Of a stretch of 64,000 nt of DNA, positions 7,793 through 18,520 are shown piece after piece. Made by a program: the position numbers and the translations under genes. The notes beneath the pieces are model-generated. The model saw only the letters and a program-made list of their open reading frames with translations, was not told the origin of the DNA and searched no databases. The stretch comes from Mycolicibacter kumamotonensis (GTDB lineage Bacteria > Actinomycetota > Actinomycetes > Mycobacteriales > Mycobacteriaceae), in contig NZ_MVHU01000018.1 of assembly GCF_002086285.1 (NCBI RefSeq), forward strand, positions 27,911 to 91,910. Reading direction: 5' to 3'. The first letter of the stretch is position 1, and each line of letters begins with the position of its first letter.

Positions 7793-10700
7793 TCAGTCTC
7801 CGAATACCTTGCGTGCCACGGCCTTCGCCCGCCGGGTCACGCGCAGGTAGTTGTCCAGGAATTCACCGCCGTCACCGCCGGGCCAGCCGGCGGCCACCGC
7901 GACCGCGTTGAGCGCCCGCCCCGGCCCGGGCAGCTGATCGGTGGGTTTGCCGCGAACCAACACCAGGGCGTTGCGCGCACGCGTTGCGGTCAGCCAGGCC
8001 TGCCGCAGCCGATCCACGTCGTCTTCCCCGAGTAGGCCGGCATCGGCGATGGCATCCAGGGTTTCCAGCGTCGAGGTGTTGTGCAGCGCCGGAAACCGGT
8101 GTGCGTGACGCAGCTGCAGCAGCTGCACGGTCCACTCGATGTCGGCCAGCCCGCCCCGGCCCAGCTTGGTGTGGGTGTTGGGGTCCGCTCCCCGCGGCAG
8201 CCGCTCGGCGTCGACACGCGCCTTGACCCGGCGGATCTCCCGCACCGCCTCGGCGGACACCCCGCCGGCCGGGTACCGGGTGTGGTCGACCATCAGCAGG
8301 AACCGTTGGCCCAGATCCGCATCGCCGGCGACCCAGTGCGCCCGCAGCAGCGCCTGGATCTCCCACGGCTGCGCCCACTGGTCGTAATAGGCCTCGTAGG
8401 AGGCCAGGGTGCGCACCGGCGGGCCGTTGCGGCCCTCCGGGCGCAGGTTGATGTCGACCTGCAGCGGGGGGTCGACGCTGGCGGTGCCCAGCAGGGCCCG
8501 CACCTGTTCGGCGATCGTCGTCGCCCAGCGCACCGCGTCGGTGTCGCTGACTCCGTCGGCCGCCTCGCAGACGAACATCACGTCGGCGTCCGAGCCGTAA
8601 CCGAGTTCGCGCCCGCCGAGCCGGCCCATGCCGATGACGGCGATGCGCGCCGGAGCCGACTCACCGTCGTCGTCCGGCAGGTTGACCCGGATGATCGCGT
8701 CCAGGCTGGCCTGCAGCACCGCCACCCACACCGCGGTCAGCGCCTTGCAGACGTCGCGGACATCGAGCATGCCGAGCAGGTCCGCCGAGGCGATCCGGGC
8801 CAGTTCGTAGCGCCGCAGGCTGCGGGCGGCGGCGATCGCGCGGACCGGGTCGGAGTAGCGGGCCGCCGAGGCGATCAGCGCCCGCGCCACCGCCTCCGGC
8901 TCGGAGTCGAGCAGTTTGGGCCCGGACGGGCCGTCACCATAGGCCTGGATGACATCGGGGGCCCGCATCAACAGTTCCGGGATGTAGGCCGAGGTGCCCA
9001 GCACCCGCATCAGCCGCTTGGCGACCGCGCTGCTGTCGCGCAGCGTCCTCAAATACCAGCGCTGCATGGCCAACGCCTCACTGAGCCGGCGGTAGGCCAG
9101 CAGACCGGCGTCGGGGTTGGGCGTGTCCGACAGCCAGTACAGCAGCTTGGGCAGCAACACCGTCTGCACCCGGCCGCGGCGGCCGCTCTGGTTGGTCAGC
9201 GCCGCCAGATGCGTCAGGGCGTTCTGCGGCGCCTCGTAGCCCAGCGCGGCCAGCTGGCGTTCGGCGGCGCCGGGCGTCAGGCCGCCAGCCAGCTCCAGGC
9301 CTGCGGGGCCGACCGCTTCCAGCAGCGGCTGATAGAACAGCTTGGCGTGCAGCCGCGACACCCGCAGGTTCTGGGCCTTGAGCTCCTCGCGCAGCACCCC
9401 CAGCGCGTCGTGGCGGCCGTCCGGCCGGATGTGGGCGGCCCGGGCCAGCCAGCGCAACGCCTCGTCGTCATCGGGCGGCGGCAGCATGTGGGTGCGCTTG
9501 AGCCGTTGTAGCTGCAGCCTGTGTTCGAGCAGCCGGAGGAATTCATACGACGCGGTCAGAGTCGCCGAATCCTCCCGGCCGATGTAGCCGCCGGCGCCCA
9601 GTGCGGCCAGGGCGTCGACGGTCGATGCCACGTGCAATGACTCGTCGCTGCGGCCGTGAACCAGCTGCAGCAGCTGCACGGCGAACTCCACGTCGCGCAG
9701 CCCTCCGGCGCCGAGCTTGATCTCGCGGGCCCGGATCTCGGCGGGCACCAACTGCTCCACCCGGCGGCGCATCGCCTGCACGTCGGTGACGAAATCCTCG
9801 CGCTCACAAGCGGTCCAGACCATGGGCAGCAGCGCGTCGACATAGGCTCGGCCCAGTTCGGCGTCACCGGCGGCGGGACGCGCCTTGAGCAGCGCCTGAA
9901 ACTCCCAGGTCTTGGCCCACCGCTGGTAGTAGGCGATATGTGACTCCAGGGTCCGCACCAGCGCACCGTGCCGGCCCTCCGGCCGCAGCCCGGCATCCAC
10001 TTCGAAGAACGCCTCACCGGCCACGCGCATCAGCTCGCCGGCGACGCGGCTGCTCACCGAATCGGCTTCCTCGGCGACGAAGATGACATCGACATCGCTG
10101 ACGTAATTCAGTTCCCGCGCACCGCATTTGCCCATCGCGATAATCGCCAGGCGCGGCACGGCGGCGGTGTCGTCGGCACCGCACACCGTCTGCTCGGCCA
10201 ATTGCAGCGCAGCCGCCAGCGCGGCGTCGGCCAGGTCGGCCAGGTGCGCCCCGACGGTCACGAAGGGAAGTTCCGGCAGACTCTCGACGGTCGGCGCCAG
10301 ATCCAGCGCCGCCAGCACCAGCAGCCGGTCGCGGTACAGCGCCCGCAACCGCTCGACGTAGGCACCGTCGGTCGTCTCGGCGATGCACTCGGCGAACATG
10401 GCGCGCAGCGTTTCCGCCGACGGCAGGGTGAGCGTGTAACCGTCGGAGTCCGCCGGACTCGCCAGCAGTTTCCAGGACTGCGGGTGGCTGATGAGGTGGT
10501 CCCCCAGTGCCAGTGAGGATCCCACCACCCCGAACAGCCGCCCGCGCAGGCCTCGATCGGACATCAGCGCCGCACTCAGTTCGGCCCAATCGATTCCCGG
10601 CGTCTCAGAGAGCCGGACCAGGGTGCGCAGCGCGAGGTCGGCGTCGGGTGCTCGCGACAGCGCCCAGAGCACATCGACATGCCGTTGGGAGTAGGAGCTG

Positions 10701-10801
10701 TACCAACCCAGCTGGGTCAGTTCCGCCGCGGCGTATCTGTCGACCAGACCCAGCCGCCCGACGCTGGGCAGTTTGCGGCGCTGCGCTCCGGGGTAGGCCA
10801 C
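7793..10801 (-). CDS. glnE: bifunctional glutamine synthetase adenylyltransferase/deadenylase
   Basis: GlnE attaches AMP to, and removes it from, the regulatory tyrosine of glutamine synthetase in response to nitrogen state. The 1002-residue protein holds the two nucleotidyltransferase domains of the family. The first has [19 protein letters not shown] (SDVD at 235-238, deadenylylase half) and the second has [21 protein letters not shown] near residue 735 (adenylylase half). Each is followed by a helical domain. The GTG start has a weak ribosome binding site; length and the conserved [13 protein letters not shown] at 10-22 support it. It starts 12 bp after the glnA2 stop. Its target GlnA1 (Tyr406) is also in this window. 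Confidence 0.97.
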   Translation of the reverse strand: MAYPGAQRRKLPSVGRLGLVDRYAAAELTQLGWYSSYSQRHVDVLWALSRAPDADLALRTLVRLSETPGIDWAELSAALMSDRGLRGRLFGVVGSSLALGDHLISHPQSWKLLASPADSDGYTLTLPSAETLRAMFAECIAETTDGAYVERLRALYRDRLLVLAALDLAPTVESLPELPFVTVGAHLADLADAALAAALQLAEQTVCGADDTAAVPRLAIIAMGKCGARELNYVSDVDVIFVAEEADSVSSRVAGELMRVAGEAFFEVDAGLRPEGRHGALVRTLESHIAYYQRWAKTWEFQALLKARPAAGDAELGRAYVDALLPMVWTACEREDFVTDVQAMRRRVEQLVPAEIRAREIKLGAGGLRDVEFAVQLLQLVHGRSDESLHVASTVDALAALGAGGYIGREDSATLTASYEFLRLLEHRLQLQRLKRTHMLPPPDDDEALRWLARAAHIRPDGRHDALGVLREELKAQNLRVSRLHAKLFYQPLLEAVGPAGLELAGGLTPGAAERQLAALGYEAPQNALTHLAALTNQSGRRGRVQTVLLPKLLYWLSDTPNPDAGLLAYRRLSEALAMQRWYLRTLRDSSAVAKRLMRVLGTSAYIPELLMRAPDVIQAYGDGPSGPKLLDSEPEAVARALIASAARYSDPVRAIAAARSLRRYELARIASADLLGMLDVRDVCKALTAVWVAVLQASLDAIIRVNLPDDDGESAPARIAVIGMGRLGGRELGYGSDADVMFVCEAADGVSDTDAVRWATTIAEQVRALLGTASVDPPLQVDINLRPEGRNGPPVRTLASYEAYYDQWAQPWEIQALLRAHWVAGDADLGQRFLLMVDHTRYPAGGVSAEAVREIRRVKARVDAERLPRGADPNTHTKLGRGGLADIEWTVQLLQLRHAHRFPALHNTSTLETLDAIADAGLLGEDDVDRLRQAWLTATRARNALVLVRGKPTDQLPGPGRALNAVAVAAGWPGGDGGEFLDNYLRVTRRAKAVARKVFGD

Positions 10802-10813
10802 GACCGTCGCGGA

Positions 10814-12154
10814 TTAGAGCGCCAGGTAGTTTTGCAGCTCGTAGGGGGTCACGTGGCTGCGATAGTTCGCCCACTCCTGTCGCTTGTTGCGCAAGAAGAA
10901 ATCGAAAACCTGCTCCCCCAACGCTTCTGCGACCAGCTCGGAGTTCTCCATCTCGCTCAGCGCGCGCTCTAAGGTGCCGGGAAGTTCCCGGTAGCCCATC
11001 GCCCGGCGCTCCTCGGGAGTCAACGCCCAGACGTTGTCCTCGGCCTCCGGGCCGAGCTCGTAGCCCTTCTCGACGCCGCGCAGGCCGGCGGCCAGCAGCA
11101 CGGCGAACGTCAGGTAGGGGTTGCACGCCGAGTCCGGGCTGCGCACCTCGACGCGACGCGACGACGTCTTGTGCGGGCTGTACATCGGCACCCGCACCAG
11201 CGCCGAGCGGTTGGACGCACCCCAGGACGCCGCGGTGGGCGCTTCCCCGCCGTGGATCAGCCGCTTGTAGGAGTTGACCCACTGGTTGGTGACGGCACTG
11301 ATCTCGTTGGCGTGCTCGAGGATTCCGGCGATGAACGACTTGGCGGTCTTGGACAGCTGCAAGGGGTCGTCGGGGCTGTGGAAGGCGTTGACCTCCCCCT
11401 CGAACAGGCTCATGTGGGTGTGCATGGCCGAGCCGGGGTACTCCCGGAACGGCTTGGGCATGAACGACGCCCGCACTCCTTCTTTGAGCGCGATCTCCTT
11501 GATCAGGTAGCGGAAGGTCATCACGTTGTCGGCCATCGACAGCGCGTCGGCGTAGCGCAGGTCGATCTCCTGCTGGCCCGGGGCGTTTTCGTGGTGGCTG
11601 TACTCCACCGAGATGCCCATGGTTTCCAGCGCGTCGATGGCGTGCCGGCGGAAGTTGGCGGCCGACCCGTGGATCGCCTGGTCGAAGTAGCCGGCGTCAT
11701 CGGCCGGGACCGGTGTCGTCCCGTCGTAGGGGCCGGGCTCGAGCAGGAAGAACTCGATCTCGGGGTGCACGTAGCAGGCGAAGCCCAGCTCTCCGGCCTT
11801 GGCCAGTTGGCGGCGCAGCACGTGCCGCGACGATGCCCAGGCCGGGGAGCCGTCGGGCATGGTGATGTCGCAGAACATCCGCGCCGAGTACTGCCGGCCG
11901 TTATCCGACGTCCACGGCAGCAGCTGGAAGGTGGACGGGTCGGGATGGGCGACCATGTCCGATTCGAAGACCCGGGCGAAGCCCTCAATCGCCGAGCCGT
12001 CGAAGCCCACGCCCTCTTCGAAGGCGCCCTCGAGCTCCGCCGGGGCGATCGCTACCGACTTCAGATATCCGAGGACATCGGTGAACCAGAGCCGGACGAA
12101 GCGGATGTCGCGTTCCTCCAGCGTGCGGAGCACGAACTCCTTCTGACGGTCCAT
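10814..12154 (-). CDS. glnA2: glutamine synthetase GlnA2
   Basis: ATG 12154 begins MDRQKEFVLRTLEERDIRFV and gives 446 residues, the same length as M. tuberculosis GlnA2; the longer open frame runs into caeA. Glutamine synthetase signatures FDGSAIEGFARVFESD, KPFREYPGSAMHTHMS and NRSALVRVP are present. At the place of the GlnA1 adenylylation tyrosine the sequence reads EDNVWALTPEE, so this isoform should not be adenylylated there. In other mycobacteria GlnA2 is not essential and its physiological substrate is debated. It heads a leftward operon with glnE, 12 bp downstream. Confidence 0.96.
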   Translation of the reverse strand: MDRQKEFVLRTLEERDIRFVRLWFTDVLGYLKSVAIAPAELEGAFEEGVGFDGSAIEGFARVFESDMVAHPDPSTFQLLPWTSDNGRQYSARMFCDITMPDGSPAWASSRHVLRRQLAKAGELGFACYVHPEIEFFLLEPGPYDGTTPVPADDAGYFDQAIHGSAANFRRHAIDALETMGISVEYSHHENAPGQQEIDLRYADALSMADNVMTFRYLIKEIALKEGVRASFMPKPFREYPGSAMHTHMSLFEGEVNAFHSPDDPLQLSKTAKSFIAGILEHANEISAVTNQWVNSYKRLIHGGEAPTAASWGASNRSALVRVPMYSPHKTSSRRVEVRSPDSACNPYLTFAVLLAAGLRGVEKGYELGPEAEDNVWALTPEERRAMGYRELPGTLERALSEMENSELVAEALGEQVFDFFLRNKRQEWANYRSHVTPYELQNYLAL

Positions 12155-12174
12155 ACCGCGAAGCGTAGCAGCGC

Positions 12175-13716
12175 TCAGCACTTCGCATCGTCTGGCGGCA
12201 ATGTGCCGTCGACCAGGTAACGCGTGGCGTGACCGTCGACGCATTCGTTGCCCTGGAACACCACCGTGTGCTGAGTTCCGTTGAACGTCAGCAGTCCGCC
12301 CCGCAGCTGCTTGGCCAGGTCGACACCGGCCTGATACGGGGTCGCGGGATCCCGGGTGGTGGACACCACCATCGTCGGCGGCAGGTCGGGCACCGAGATG
12401 GTGTGCGGCTCGGTGGTCGGCGGCACCGGCCAGAACGCGCAGGTGCTCAGCGGCGCGTCACCGGTGAACTTTCCGTAACTCATGAACGGCGCCAGCTCAC
12501 GCGAACGCCGGTCTTCGTCGATCACCTTGGCGCGGTCGGTGACCGGCGGCTGGTCGACACAGTTGACGGCCACCCGGGCGTCGGTGGCGTTGGTGTAGTG
12601 ACCGTTGGCGTCGCGGCGCATGTACAGATCCGCCAGCCCCAGCATGATGTCGCCGCGTCCGTCGGCCAGATCCGACAGGCCGTCGTTGAGGTGCGTCCAG
12701 AACGTCGGCGAATACAGCGCCATGATGGTGCCGACAATCGCGTCGCTGTAGCTCAGCCCGCGCGGGTCCTTGGTCCTGGCGGGCTTGTCCACCAGCGGGT
12801 CGACCAGGCTGTGGTAGACGTCGACGGCCTTGTCCGGGTCGGTGCCCAACGGGCATTCCGGTTCCTTGGCGCAGTCCGCCGCGAAGTCGTCGAACGCGCC
12901 CTGGAAGGCCTGCGCCTGGCGCAGGTCCTCCTCGATGGGGTCGGCGTTGGGGTCGACGGCGCCGTCGAGGATCATCGCGCGGACGTTCTGCGGGTAGGCC
13001 TCGGCGTAGGCCGCGCCGATCCGGGTGCCGTAGGAGTAGCCCAGATAGGTCAGCTTGTCGTCGCCCAGCCCGGCCCGGATCGCGTCGAGGTCGCGGGCGA
13101 CGTTGACGGTGCCGACGTTGGCCAAGAACTCCTTGCCGGTCTTCTCCAGGCAGCGTGCGACGTATTCCTTGGTCTCGTTCTCGATGCGCTCCACGCCCGC
13201 GGGGCTGTAATCGACCTGGTTGAGGGCCCGCAGCCGGTCGTTCTCCTTGTCGGAGTTGCACCAGACCGCCGGCCGTGACGACGCCACCCCGCGCGGGTCG
13301 AATCCGACCAGGTCGAACCGCTCGCGGACCTTGCGCGGCAGGGTGGAGACCAGGCCGACCGCGGTTTCGATGCCGGACTCCCCCGGCCCGCCCGGATTGA
13401 TCACCAGGGAGCCGATCTTGTCCTTGGTGGCCGGGAAGCGGATCATCGCCAGCCGGGCGACGTCGCCCTGCAGCTTGGAGTAGTCGACCGGCACCGCGAT
13501 GAAGCCGCATTGGGCGTCGGCGGGCACCTTGATGTTGGTGTCGGCGGTGAACCGGCACTTGTCCCACTGGACCGGCTGTCCGAGCCGCGGCGCGGCCAGC
13601 ACCGCATGGCCCGGAGTCATCCGGGTGCAACTGCCGACCGTCAGGACCACCACCGCGAATGCGAGGCAGGTCAGGGTGGTGCGCACGATCCTGTCGCGGC
13701 GGGTCGGCGGGGTCAT
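12175..13716 (-). CDS. caeA: cell-envelope serine hydrolase/protease, lipoprotein (CaeA/Hip1 family)
   Basis: This 513-residue alpha/beta hydrolase matches the mycobacterial Rv2223c/Rv2224c family; Rv2224c (CaeA/Hip1) is a cell-wall serine protease that processes GroEL2. A basic N-terminus (MTPPTRRDR), hydrophobic segment and lipobox-like VGSC suggest a lipoprotein. The nucleophile motif is [10 protein letters not shown], the acid is probably in [10 protein letters not shown] and the histidine in [11 protein letters not shown] 13716 is chosen to give the signal sequence directly; the frame is open 77 codons further. Only one copy is present here, whereas M. tuberculosis has two in tandem. Its stop is 20 bp from the glnA2 start. 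Confidence 0.92.
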   Translation of the reverse strand: MTPPTRRDRIVRTTLTCLAFAVVVLTVGSCTRMTPGHAVLAAPRLGQPVQWDKCRFTADTNIKVPADAQCGFIAVPVDYSKLQGDVARLAMIRFPATKDKIGSLVINPGGPGESGIETAVGLVSTLPRKVRERFDLVGFDPRGVASSRPAVWCNSDKENDRLRALNQVDYSPAGVERIENETKEYVARCLEKTGKEFLANVGTVNVARDLDAIRAGLGDDKLTYLGYSYGTRIGAAYAEAYPQNVRAMILDGAVDPNADPIEEDLRQAQAFQGAFDDFAADCAKEPECPLGTDPDKAVDVYHSLVDPLVDKPARTKDPRGLSYSDAIVGTIMALYSPTFWTHLNDGLSDLADGRGDIMLGLADLYMRRDANGHYTNATDARVAVNCVDQPPVTDRAKVIDEDRRSRELAPFMSYGKFTGDAPLSTCAFWPVPPTTEPHTISVPDLPPTMVVSTTRDPATPYQAGVDLAKQLRGGLLTFNGTQHTVVFQGNECVDGHATRYLVDGTLPPDDAKC

Positions 13717-13960
13717 GACACCACATGCTGCCATGCACAGCTGGGCACACCCCGACATCAGGGCGCTCAGCGCGTGGCGTCGGGCCGTTCCTGCTGCCAG
13801 CGCGCCCCCGGGTGGGCGATCCGGGTGGGAGGGTGTGAGGAAATCCACTGCACCTGGTGGTTCAGCTGTTCGGCCGCAGGTGGCACACTGGCTGATGTCA
13901 GACGACCCGGGGACCCGGCTAAGGGCTTCGAGGATCGACCCGACCATTCAAGGGACAACG

Positions 13961-14812
13961 ATGTCTGAGCATGTTTATGGCGCTCCCAGCGATTCGAAGC
14001 CCGAAACCGCCCGCATAGCTCCTCAGACCCGCGTTCATCATCTGCAGCAGATGAAGGCCGAGGGCCGCAAGTGGGCGATGCTGACGGCCTACGACTACTC
14101 CACTGCCCGCATCTTCGACGACGCTGGCATCCCGGTGCTGCTGGTCGGCGACTCGGCGGCCAACGTGGTCTATGGCTATGACAGCACGGTTCCGATCTCC
14201 ATCGATGAGCTGATCCCGCTGGTGCGCGCGGTGGTGCGCGGTGCCCCGCATGCGCTGGTGGTCGCCGACCTGCCGTTCGGCTCCTATGAGGGCGGCCCGG
14301 CGGCGGCACTAGCCACCGCCACCCGGTTCATGAAGGAGGGCGGCGCGCACGCGGTCAAGCTGGAGGGCGGCGAGCGGGTGGCCGACCAGATCGCGATGCT
14401 GACCGCGGCCGGTATCCCGGTGATGGCGCACATCGGGTTCACCCCGCAGAGCGTCAACACCCTGGGCGGTTTCCGGGTGCAGGGCCGTGGTGACGCCGCC
14501 GAGCAGACCATTCACGACGCGATCGCGGTGGCCGAGGCGGGAGCGTTCGCAGTGGTGATGGAGATGGTGCCGGCCGAGCTGGCCACCCAGATCACCGGCA
14601 AGCTGACCATTCCCACCGTCGGGATCGGCGCCGGCCCCAACTGCGACGCCCAGGTTCTGGTGTGGCAGGACATGGCCGGGATGACCACCGGCAAGACCGC
14701 CCGGTTCGTCAAGCGCTTCGGCGAGGTGGGGGCTGAATTGCGCCGCGCCGCAGAGCAGTACGCCGCCGAGGTGGCGGCGGGCACCTTCCCCGCCGAAGAG
14801 CACTGCTTCTAG
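13961..14812 (+). CDS. panB: 3-methyl-2-oxobutanoate hydroxymethyltransferase
   Basis: PanB makes ketopantoate from 2-oxoisovalerate and methylene-tetrahydrofolate, the first committed step of pantothenate and CoA synthesis. The 283-residue protein has the conserved [26 protein letters not shown] segment with its magnesium-binding Asp, [10 protein letters not shown], and the glutamate-bearing VMEMVP loop. ATG 13961 follows AAGGGA by 6 bases and gives the usual family length; the frame is open upstream but antisense to caeA. It is divergent from caeA with 244 bp between starts. Confidence 0.96.
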   Translation: MSEHVYGAPSDSKPETARIAPQTRVHHLQQMKAEGRKWAMLTAYDYSTARIFDDAGIPVLLVGDSAANVVYGYDSTVPISIDELIPLVRAVVRGAPHALVVADLPFGSYEGGPAAALATATRFMKEGGAHAVKLEGGERVADQIAMLTAAGIPVMAHIGFTPQSVNTLGGFRVQGRGDAAEQTIHDAIAVAEAGAFAVVMEMVPAELATQITGKLTIPTVGIGAGPNCDAQVLVWQDMAGMTTGKTARFVKRFGEVGAELRRAAEQYAAEVAAGTFPAEEHCF

Positions 14813-14842
14813 AGCGCGCGTTCTGGTAACACCTGCTTCCCC

Positions 14843-14860
14843 CCGTCCGGACGGTCCGGA
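14843..14860. repeat. palindrome between panB and the CYTH-CHAD gene
   Basis: A perfect 12-bp palindrome (CCGTCCGGACGG) is followed directly by the 6-bp palindrome TCCGGA. The pair ends 18 bp before the GTG start of the CYTH-CHAD gene, where a regulator or an RNA hairpin could act. No regulator is assigned and the high GC content makes short palindromes common. Confidence 0.35.
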
Positions 14861-14878
14861 TGTGACAGGCTAAACGCC

Positions 14879-16354
14879 GTGTCTGCAACCGCCCCGAGCA
14901 CCTCTCGGTTTCGCGAGGTGGAGCGCAAGTTCGACGTTGACGCGTCGGCGATTTCACCGTCCTTCGAAGGCATCGCCGGGGTGGCCCACGTTCAGCTGTT
15001 GCCGGCGCATGACCTTGCGGCCGTGTACTTCGACACCCCCGGGCACGACTTGGCGGCCCGGCGGATCACCTTGCGTCGGCGCACGGGCGGTCCCGACGCC
15101 GGCTGGCACCTGAAGCTTCCTGCCGGGCCGGCGGCGCGCACCGAGGTGCGTGCACCGCTGGGCCCGGAAATTCCCGACGAACTGCTCGACGTGGTGTTGG
15201 CGATCGTGCGGGATCGGCCGCTGGAACCCGTGGCACGAATCCAGACCGCCCGCAGTGTGGTGGTGTTGCGCGACGACCGGGGTGGGGTGCTGGCCGAGTT
15301 CTGTGACGATCAGGTCAGCGCGTCGGTCGAAGACCCGCAGGGCCTTCAAGCCGAACAGCACTGGCGGGAGTGGGAACTGGAACTGGGCTGCGGGGACCTC
15401 AAGCTGCTGGACCGGCTGAGCAACCGGCTGCTCGACACCGGCGCCAGGCCGGCCGGCCACGGCTCCAAACTGGCCAAGGTGCTCGGCGACCCGGCGGTGC
15501 CCCCGCACCCGACCGATCGCCTGCATCGGGCGCTGGCCAAGCAGATCGAGCAACTGCTGGTCGCCGACCGTGCGGTGCGCGCCGACGCCGACGACTCGGT
15601 TCATCAGATGCGGGTGACCATCCGGCGGATTCGCAGTCTGTTGCACGGCGAGGAGACGGCACACGCCGCGCTGCTGGGCGAACTACAGGAATTGGGTGCG
15701 GTGCTCGGTGTTGCCCGCGATGCCGAAGTCCTGGCCCAGCGCTATCAGCAGGCACTCGACGAGCTGGCGCCAGAGCTGGTCCGCGGGCCGGTGGGCGAAC
15801 GGCTGGTGGGCGGTTCGCTGCGCCGCTATCAGACGGGGCGGCGCCGTATCCTGGCCGCGCTGCGCTCCCCCAGGTACTTCCGGCTGCTCGACGGCCTCGA
15901 CGAGTTGGTCAGCGCCCCGGCGGCCGAGCGCTACGCCACGGTGGGCATCGCCTACCGGCGGTTGCGCAAGGCGGTGAAAGCCGCCAAGAAAGCCGCCGAC
16001 CGCGACGCGGCGCTGCACCGGATCCGCAAGGCCGCCAAGCGGCTGCGCTACGCCGCCGCGGCCGCGAACAAGAAGAAGATCGCCAAGCGGGCGAAGACGA
16101 TTCAGACCGTGCTCGGCGACCACCAGGACAGCGTGGTCAGCCGGGCGCATCTGGTTGTGCAGGCGGATGCCGCGGCGGCCGCCGGCGAGGACACCTTCAC
16201 CTACGGGCTGCTGTATGCCCGGGAGGCCGACCTGGCTGCGCGGAGCCGGACTGCGTTGCGGCCCGCACTGCGCAGGCTCAAGCGGGTGATGTGGCCGAAA
16301 CTGGAACCACCCCAGCCGAGGATCGGCGACGGTCTTCCTTTGCGGGGCAGCTAA
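14879..16354 (+). CDS. CYTH and CHAD domain protein (Rv2226 ortholog)
   Basis: This 491-residue protein joins an N-terminal CYTH (triphosphate tunnel) domain, starting with the EVERKFDVD version of the ExExK motif and running to about 195, to a helical CHAD domain rich in Arg/Lys and His (about 205-480). CYTH domains hydrolyse or bind triphosphates; CHAD domains bind polyphosphate. A role in polyphosphate or triphosphate handling is likely but the substrate is not known. The GTG start matches the conserved N-terminus. The TAA stop interlocks with the TAG stop of the opposing gene at 16351-16354. Confidence 0.93.
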   Translation: MSATAPSTSRFREVERKFDVDASAISPSFEGIAGVAHVQLLPAHDLAAVYFDTPGHDLAARRITLRRRTGGPDAGWHLKLPAGPAARTEVRAPLGPEIPDELLDVVLAIVRDRPLEPVARIQTARSVVVLRDDRGGVLAEFCDDQVSASVEDPQGLQAEQHWREWELELGCGDLKLLDRLSNRLLDTGARPAGHGSKLAKVLGDPAVPPHPTDRLHRALAKQIEQLLVADRAVRADADDSVHQMRVTIRRIRSLLHGEETAHAALLGELQELGAVLGVARDAEVLAQRYQQALDELAPELVRGPVGERLVGGSLRRYQTGRRRILAALRSPRYFRLLDGLDELVSAPAAERYATVGIAYRRLRKAVKAAKKAADRDAALHRIRKAAKRLRYAAAAANKKKIAKRAKTIQTVLGDHQDSVVSRAHLVVQADAAAAAGEDTFTYGLLYAREADLAARSRTALRPALRRLKRVMWPKLEPPQPRIGDGLPLRGS

Positions 16355-16812
16355 TCAGCGGCGGATGTGCCCGCCAGTGCGTCCAGTAACCGATCGATGA
16401 ACCGGTCGGCGTGGCCCCGAATGCCGCCGTTGGAGTGTTGGGAGGTGTCGACCGCGGTCGGGCCTCCCGACGCGAAGCGCACCACCACCGCACGCCGGTA
16501 GGTCCGCTCCCCGAACGCGTCCGCCGAACCATAGGTGCTGACCTCGACCCCGATGACTTGGCTCAGCGGCCGGATCACCGCAGCCAGTTCCTGCTCCTCA
16601 GCAGCGTCTGCGATGTAGTCCAGTTGCCCGACCACCTGCTTGTCGATCCACACCAGACGGCACTGCTGATCCGGAAGGTTCTCACGGGCGAAACCGTCGA
16701 CCGGCCAACGCCTCACCAGCCGGCCGATCTGCTCCACCACAATCCGGGGCGGGCGCGACCAGTCCGGGAACACGTCCCTGGCGATCTGCCGAAGACGTTC
16801 TTCGCTCGTCAT
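16351..16812 (-). CDS. hypothetical protein
   Basis: I do not recognise this 153-residue protein. It is soluble, with no signal or membrane segment; it begins with an acidic/basic amphipathic stretch (MTSEERLRQIARDVFPDW), has a Trp-rich middle and the end HADRFIDRLLDALAGT. I chose ATG 16812; an ATG at 16833 (MGINLSS) is possible, and neither has a strong ribosome binding site. The frame is open upstream, but that part overlaps the region just past the 3' end of the RNase P RNA. It lies between that RNA and the CYTH-CHAD gene, convergent with the latter. Confidence 0.65.
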   Translation of the reverse strand: MTSEERLRQIARDVFPDWSRPPRIVVEQIGRLVRRWPVDGFARENLPDQQCRLVWIDKQVVGQLDYIADAAEEQELAAVIRPLSQVIGVEVSTYGSADAFGERTYRRAVVVRFASGGPTAVDTSQHSNGGIRGHADRFIDRLLDALAGTSAAD

Positions 16813-16919
16813 GGACGACAAATTAATCCCCATTTGCCCCGAGTGCGCCGCGGCGTGGCGGTGATCACCTCGCGGGCCTCGTTTCACACGCAGCGCGCCA
16901 GTGCCGCCCGGTGCGTGGG

Positions 16920-17312
<393 letters not shown>

Positions 17313-17317
17313 TGTTC

Positions 17318-17323
17318 ACGGTA
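17318..17323 (-). promoter_or_regulatory. candidate -10 hexamer for rnpB
   Basis: Read leftward this is TACCGT, which fits the mycobacterial TANNNT -10 pattern and lies about 6-7 bases before the inferred 5' end of the RNase P RNA. No convincing -35 element is visible, as is common in mycobacterial promoters. Confidence 0.35.
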
Positions 17324-17345
17324 CTACGCGAGGCGCTGCGACGCC

Positions 17346-17765
17346 TCAGCGCCGGCCGTAAACGGCGACCACGACGGTCCGGTCCAGCGTGCTCTCCGAT
17401 CACACCCCGATGGCGTTGTTGGCGCAGTCGGACATGATCGCGAAATCGGCCGGGTCGTGGTACCAGCGGTTGAGGAGTTCCAGGCCGCTGATCGACAGGG
17501 CGGGGTTGATCGCGATGGTCTGGGCCACCGGGCCCGGAAAACCGGCGGCCTGGGCGCGGGTTTGCGGTGTGGAGCCGTCGGAGCCCCGGTCGCCGTCGAG
17601 GTCGCGGTGGCCCAGCACGTCGCGGGTGTGCCATTCGGCGGCCAGCCGTAGCCGGGGATCGGCCACCACGCCGGTGACACAACCCGCCTGACGCTGAATG
17701 GTGTACACGTTCGTCACGTTGCGGTCCGGCGGCGGCACCGCGCCGTCTGGTGTGAGCAGAATGAA
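17346..17765 (-). pseudogene. CAP (SCP/PR-1) domain secreted protein gene, broken at both ends
   Basis: The frame encodes a mycobacterial CAP-domain protein: VYTIQRQAGC, RLAAEWHTRDVL, GSDGSTPQTRA, ISGLELLNRWYHDP and SDCANNAIGV. Here a TGA (17402-17400) stands where the family normally has TGG (GVW). The expected last codons follow in the same frame after it, SESTLDRTVVVAVYGRR, then the true stop at 17346. The 5' end is also missing: upstream of about 17765 there is no ATG, GTG or signal peptide before the frame runs into the divergent oxygenase gene. Loss of the export signal plus a nonsense codon makes this a pseudogene. Confidence 0.75.
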
Positions 17766-17777
17766 CGCGGAGGGCCG

Positions 17778-18494
17778 ATGACGACGACACCGTGGCAGAA
17801 GCGGGTGGACGCCGGCGACTGGGACAGGATCGCCGCCGATCTCGACGAGTGCGGCGGCGCGTTGTTGCCGCGGCTGCTGACGGTGTCGGAGGCCGCGCGG
17901 TTGCGGCGGGTCTACCCCGACGACGCCCGTTTTCGCGCCACCGTCGACATGCAGCGTCATCGTTACGGCTCCGGGCAATACCGGTACTTCACGGCACCGG
18001 CACCGGACCCGGTCGATCACCTCAAGCGGGCGCTGTATCCGCACCTGCTGCCGATCGCCCGCGACTGGGCGGCCCGGCTGGGCCGGGAGGCCCCCTGGCC
18101 GGACGGCTTCGACGAATGGCTAGACCGCTGCCACCGGGCCGGACAGACCAAGACCACCGCGCTGATGCTGCGTTACGGCCCGGGCGACTGGAACGCACTG
18201 CATCGGGACCTCTACGGCGACTTGGTATTTCCGCTGCAGGTCGTCATCAACCTCAGCGATCCGGACACCGACTACACCGGCGGCGAGTTCCTGCTCGTCG
18301 AACAGCGGCCGCGAGCCCAATCCCGCGGCACCGCGATCCAGTTGCCGCACGGCCACGGCTATGTGTTCACCACCCGGGACCGGCCGGTGCGCTCCACCCG
18401 GGGATGGTCGACGGCTCCGGTGCGCCACGGCGTCTCGGCCATCCGCTCCGGTGAGCGTTACACGCTGGGACTGATCTTTCACGACGCCGCTTGA
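17778..18494 (+). CDS. 2-oxoglutarate/Fe(II)-dependent oxygenase
   Basis: This 238-residue protein has the double-stranded beta-helix facial triad: His142 and Asp144 (NALHRDLYGD) and His217 (VRHGVS), with Arg227 (GERYTL) placed to bind 2-oxoglutarate. Such enzymes couple oxidation of 2-oxoglutarate to hydroxylation or demethylation of a substrate, which I cannot identify; it resembles prolyl-hydroxylase-like members. ATG 17778 is preceded by GGAGGG. It is convergent with the methyltransferase gene, and a 14-bp tandem repeat covers its stop codon. Confidence 0.85.
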   Translation: MTTTPWQKRVDAGDWDRIAADLDECGGALLPRLLTVSEAARLRRVYPDDARFRATVDMQRHRYGSGQYRYFTAPAPDPVDHLKRALYPHLLPIARDWAARLGREAPWPDGFDEWLDRCHRAGQTKTTALMLRYGPGDWNALHRDLYGDLVFPLQVVINLSDPDTDYTGGEFLLVEQRPRAQSRGTAIQLPHGHGYVFTTRDRPVRSTRGWSTAPVRHGVSAIRSGERYTLGLIFHDAA

Positions 18495-18520
18495 AAGACG
18501 CCGCGTGAAAGACGCCGCTT
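18483..18520. repeat. 14-bp tandem repeat, about 2.7 copies
   Basis: Units GACGCCGCTTGAAA, GACGCCGCGTGAAA and a partial GACGCCGCTT lie end to end. The first unit contains the TGA stop of the oxygenase gene and the last overlaps the TAA stop of the convergent methyltransferase gene. It probably arose by slippage. Copy number could vary between strains without changing either protein much. Confidence 0.8.

Noticed and set aside
7872..9546. Several open frames of 75-476 codons on both strands inside glnE
   Set aside because: Arg/Pro/Ala-rich shadow frames of glnE without ribosome binding sites or similarity to known proteins.
17400..17402. TGA in the CAP-domain frame as a selenocysteine codon
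   Set aside because: The family has Trp there, the 5' end of the gene is also missing and no selenocysteine element is visible.
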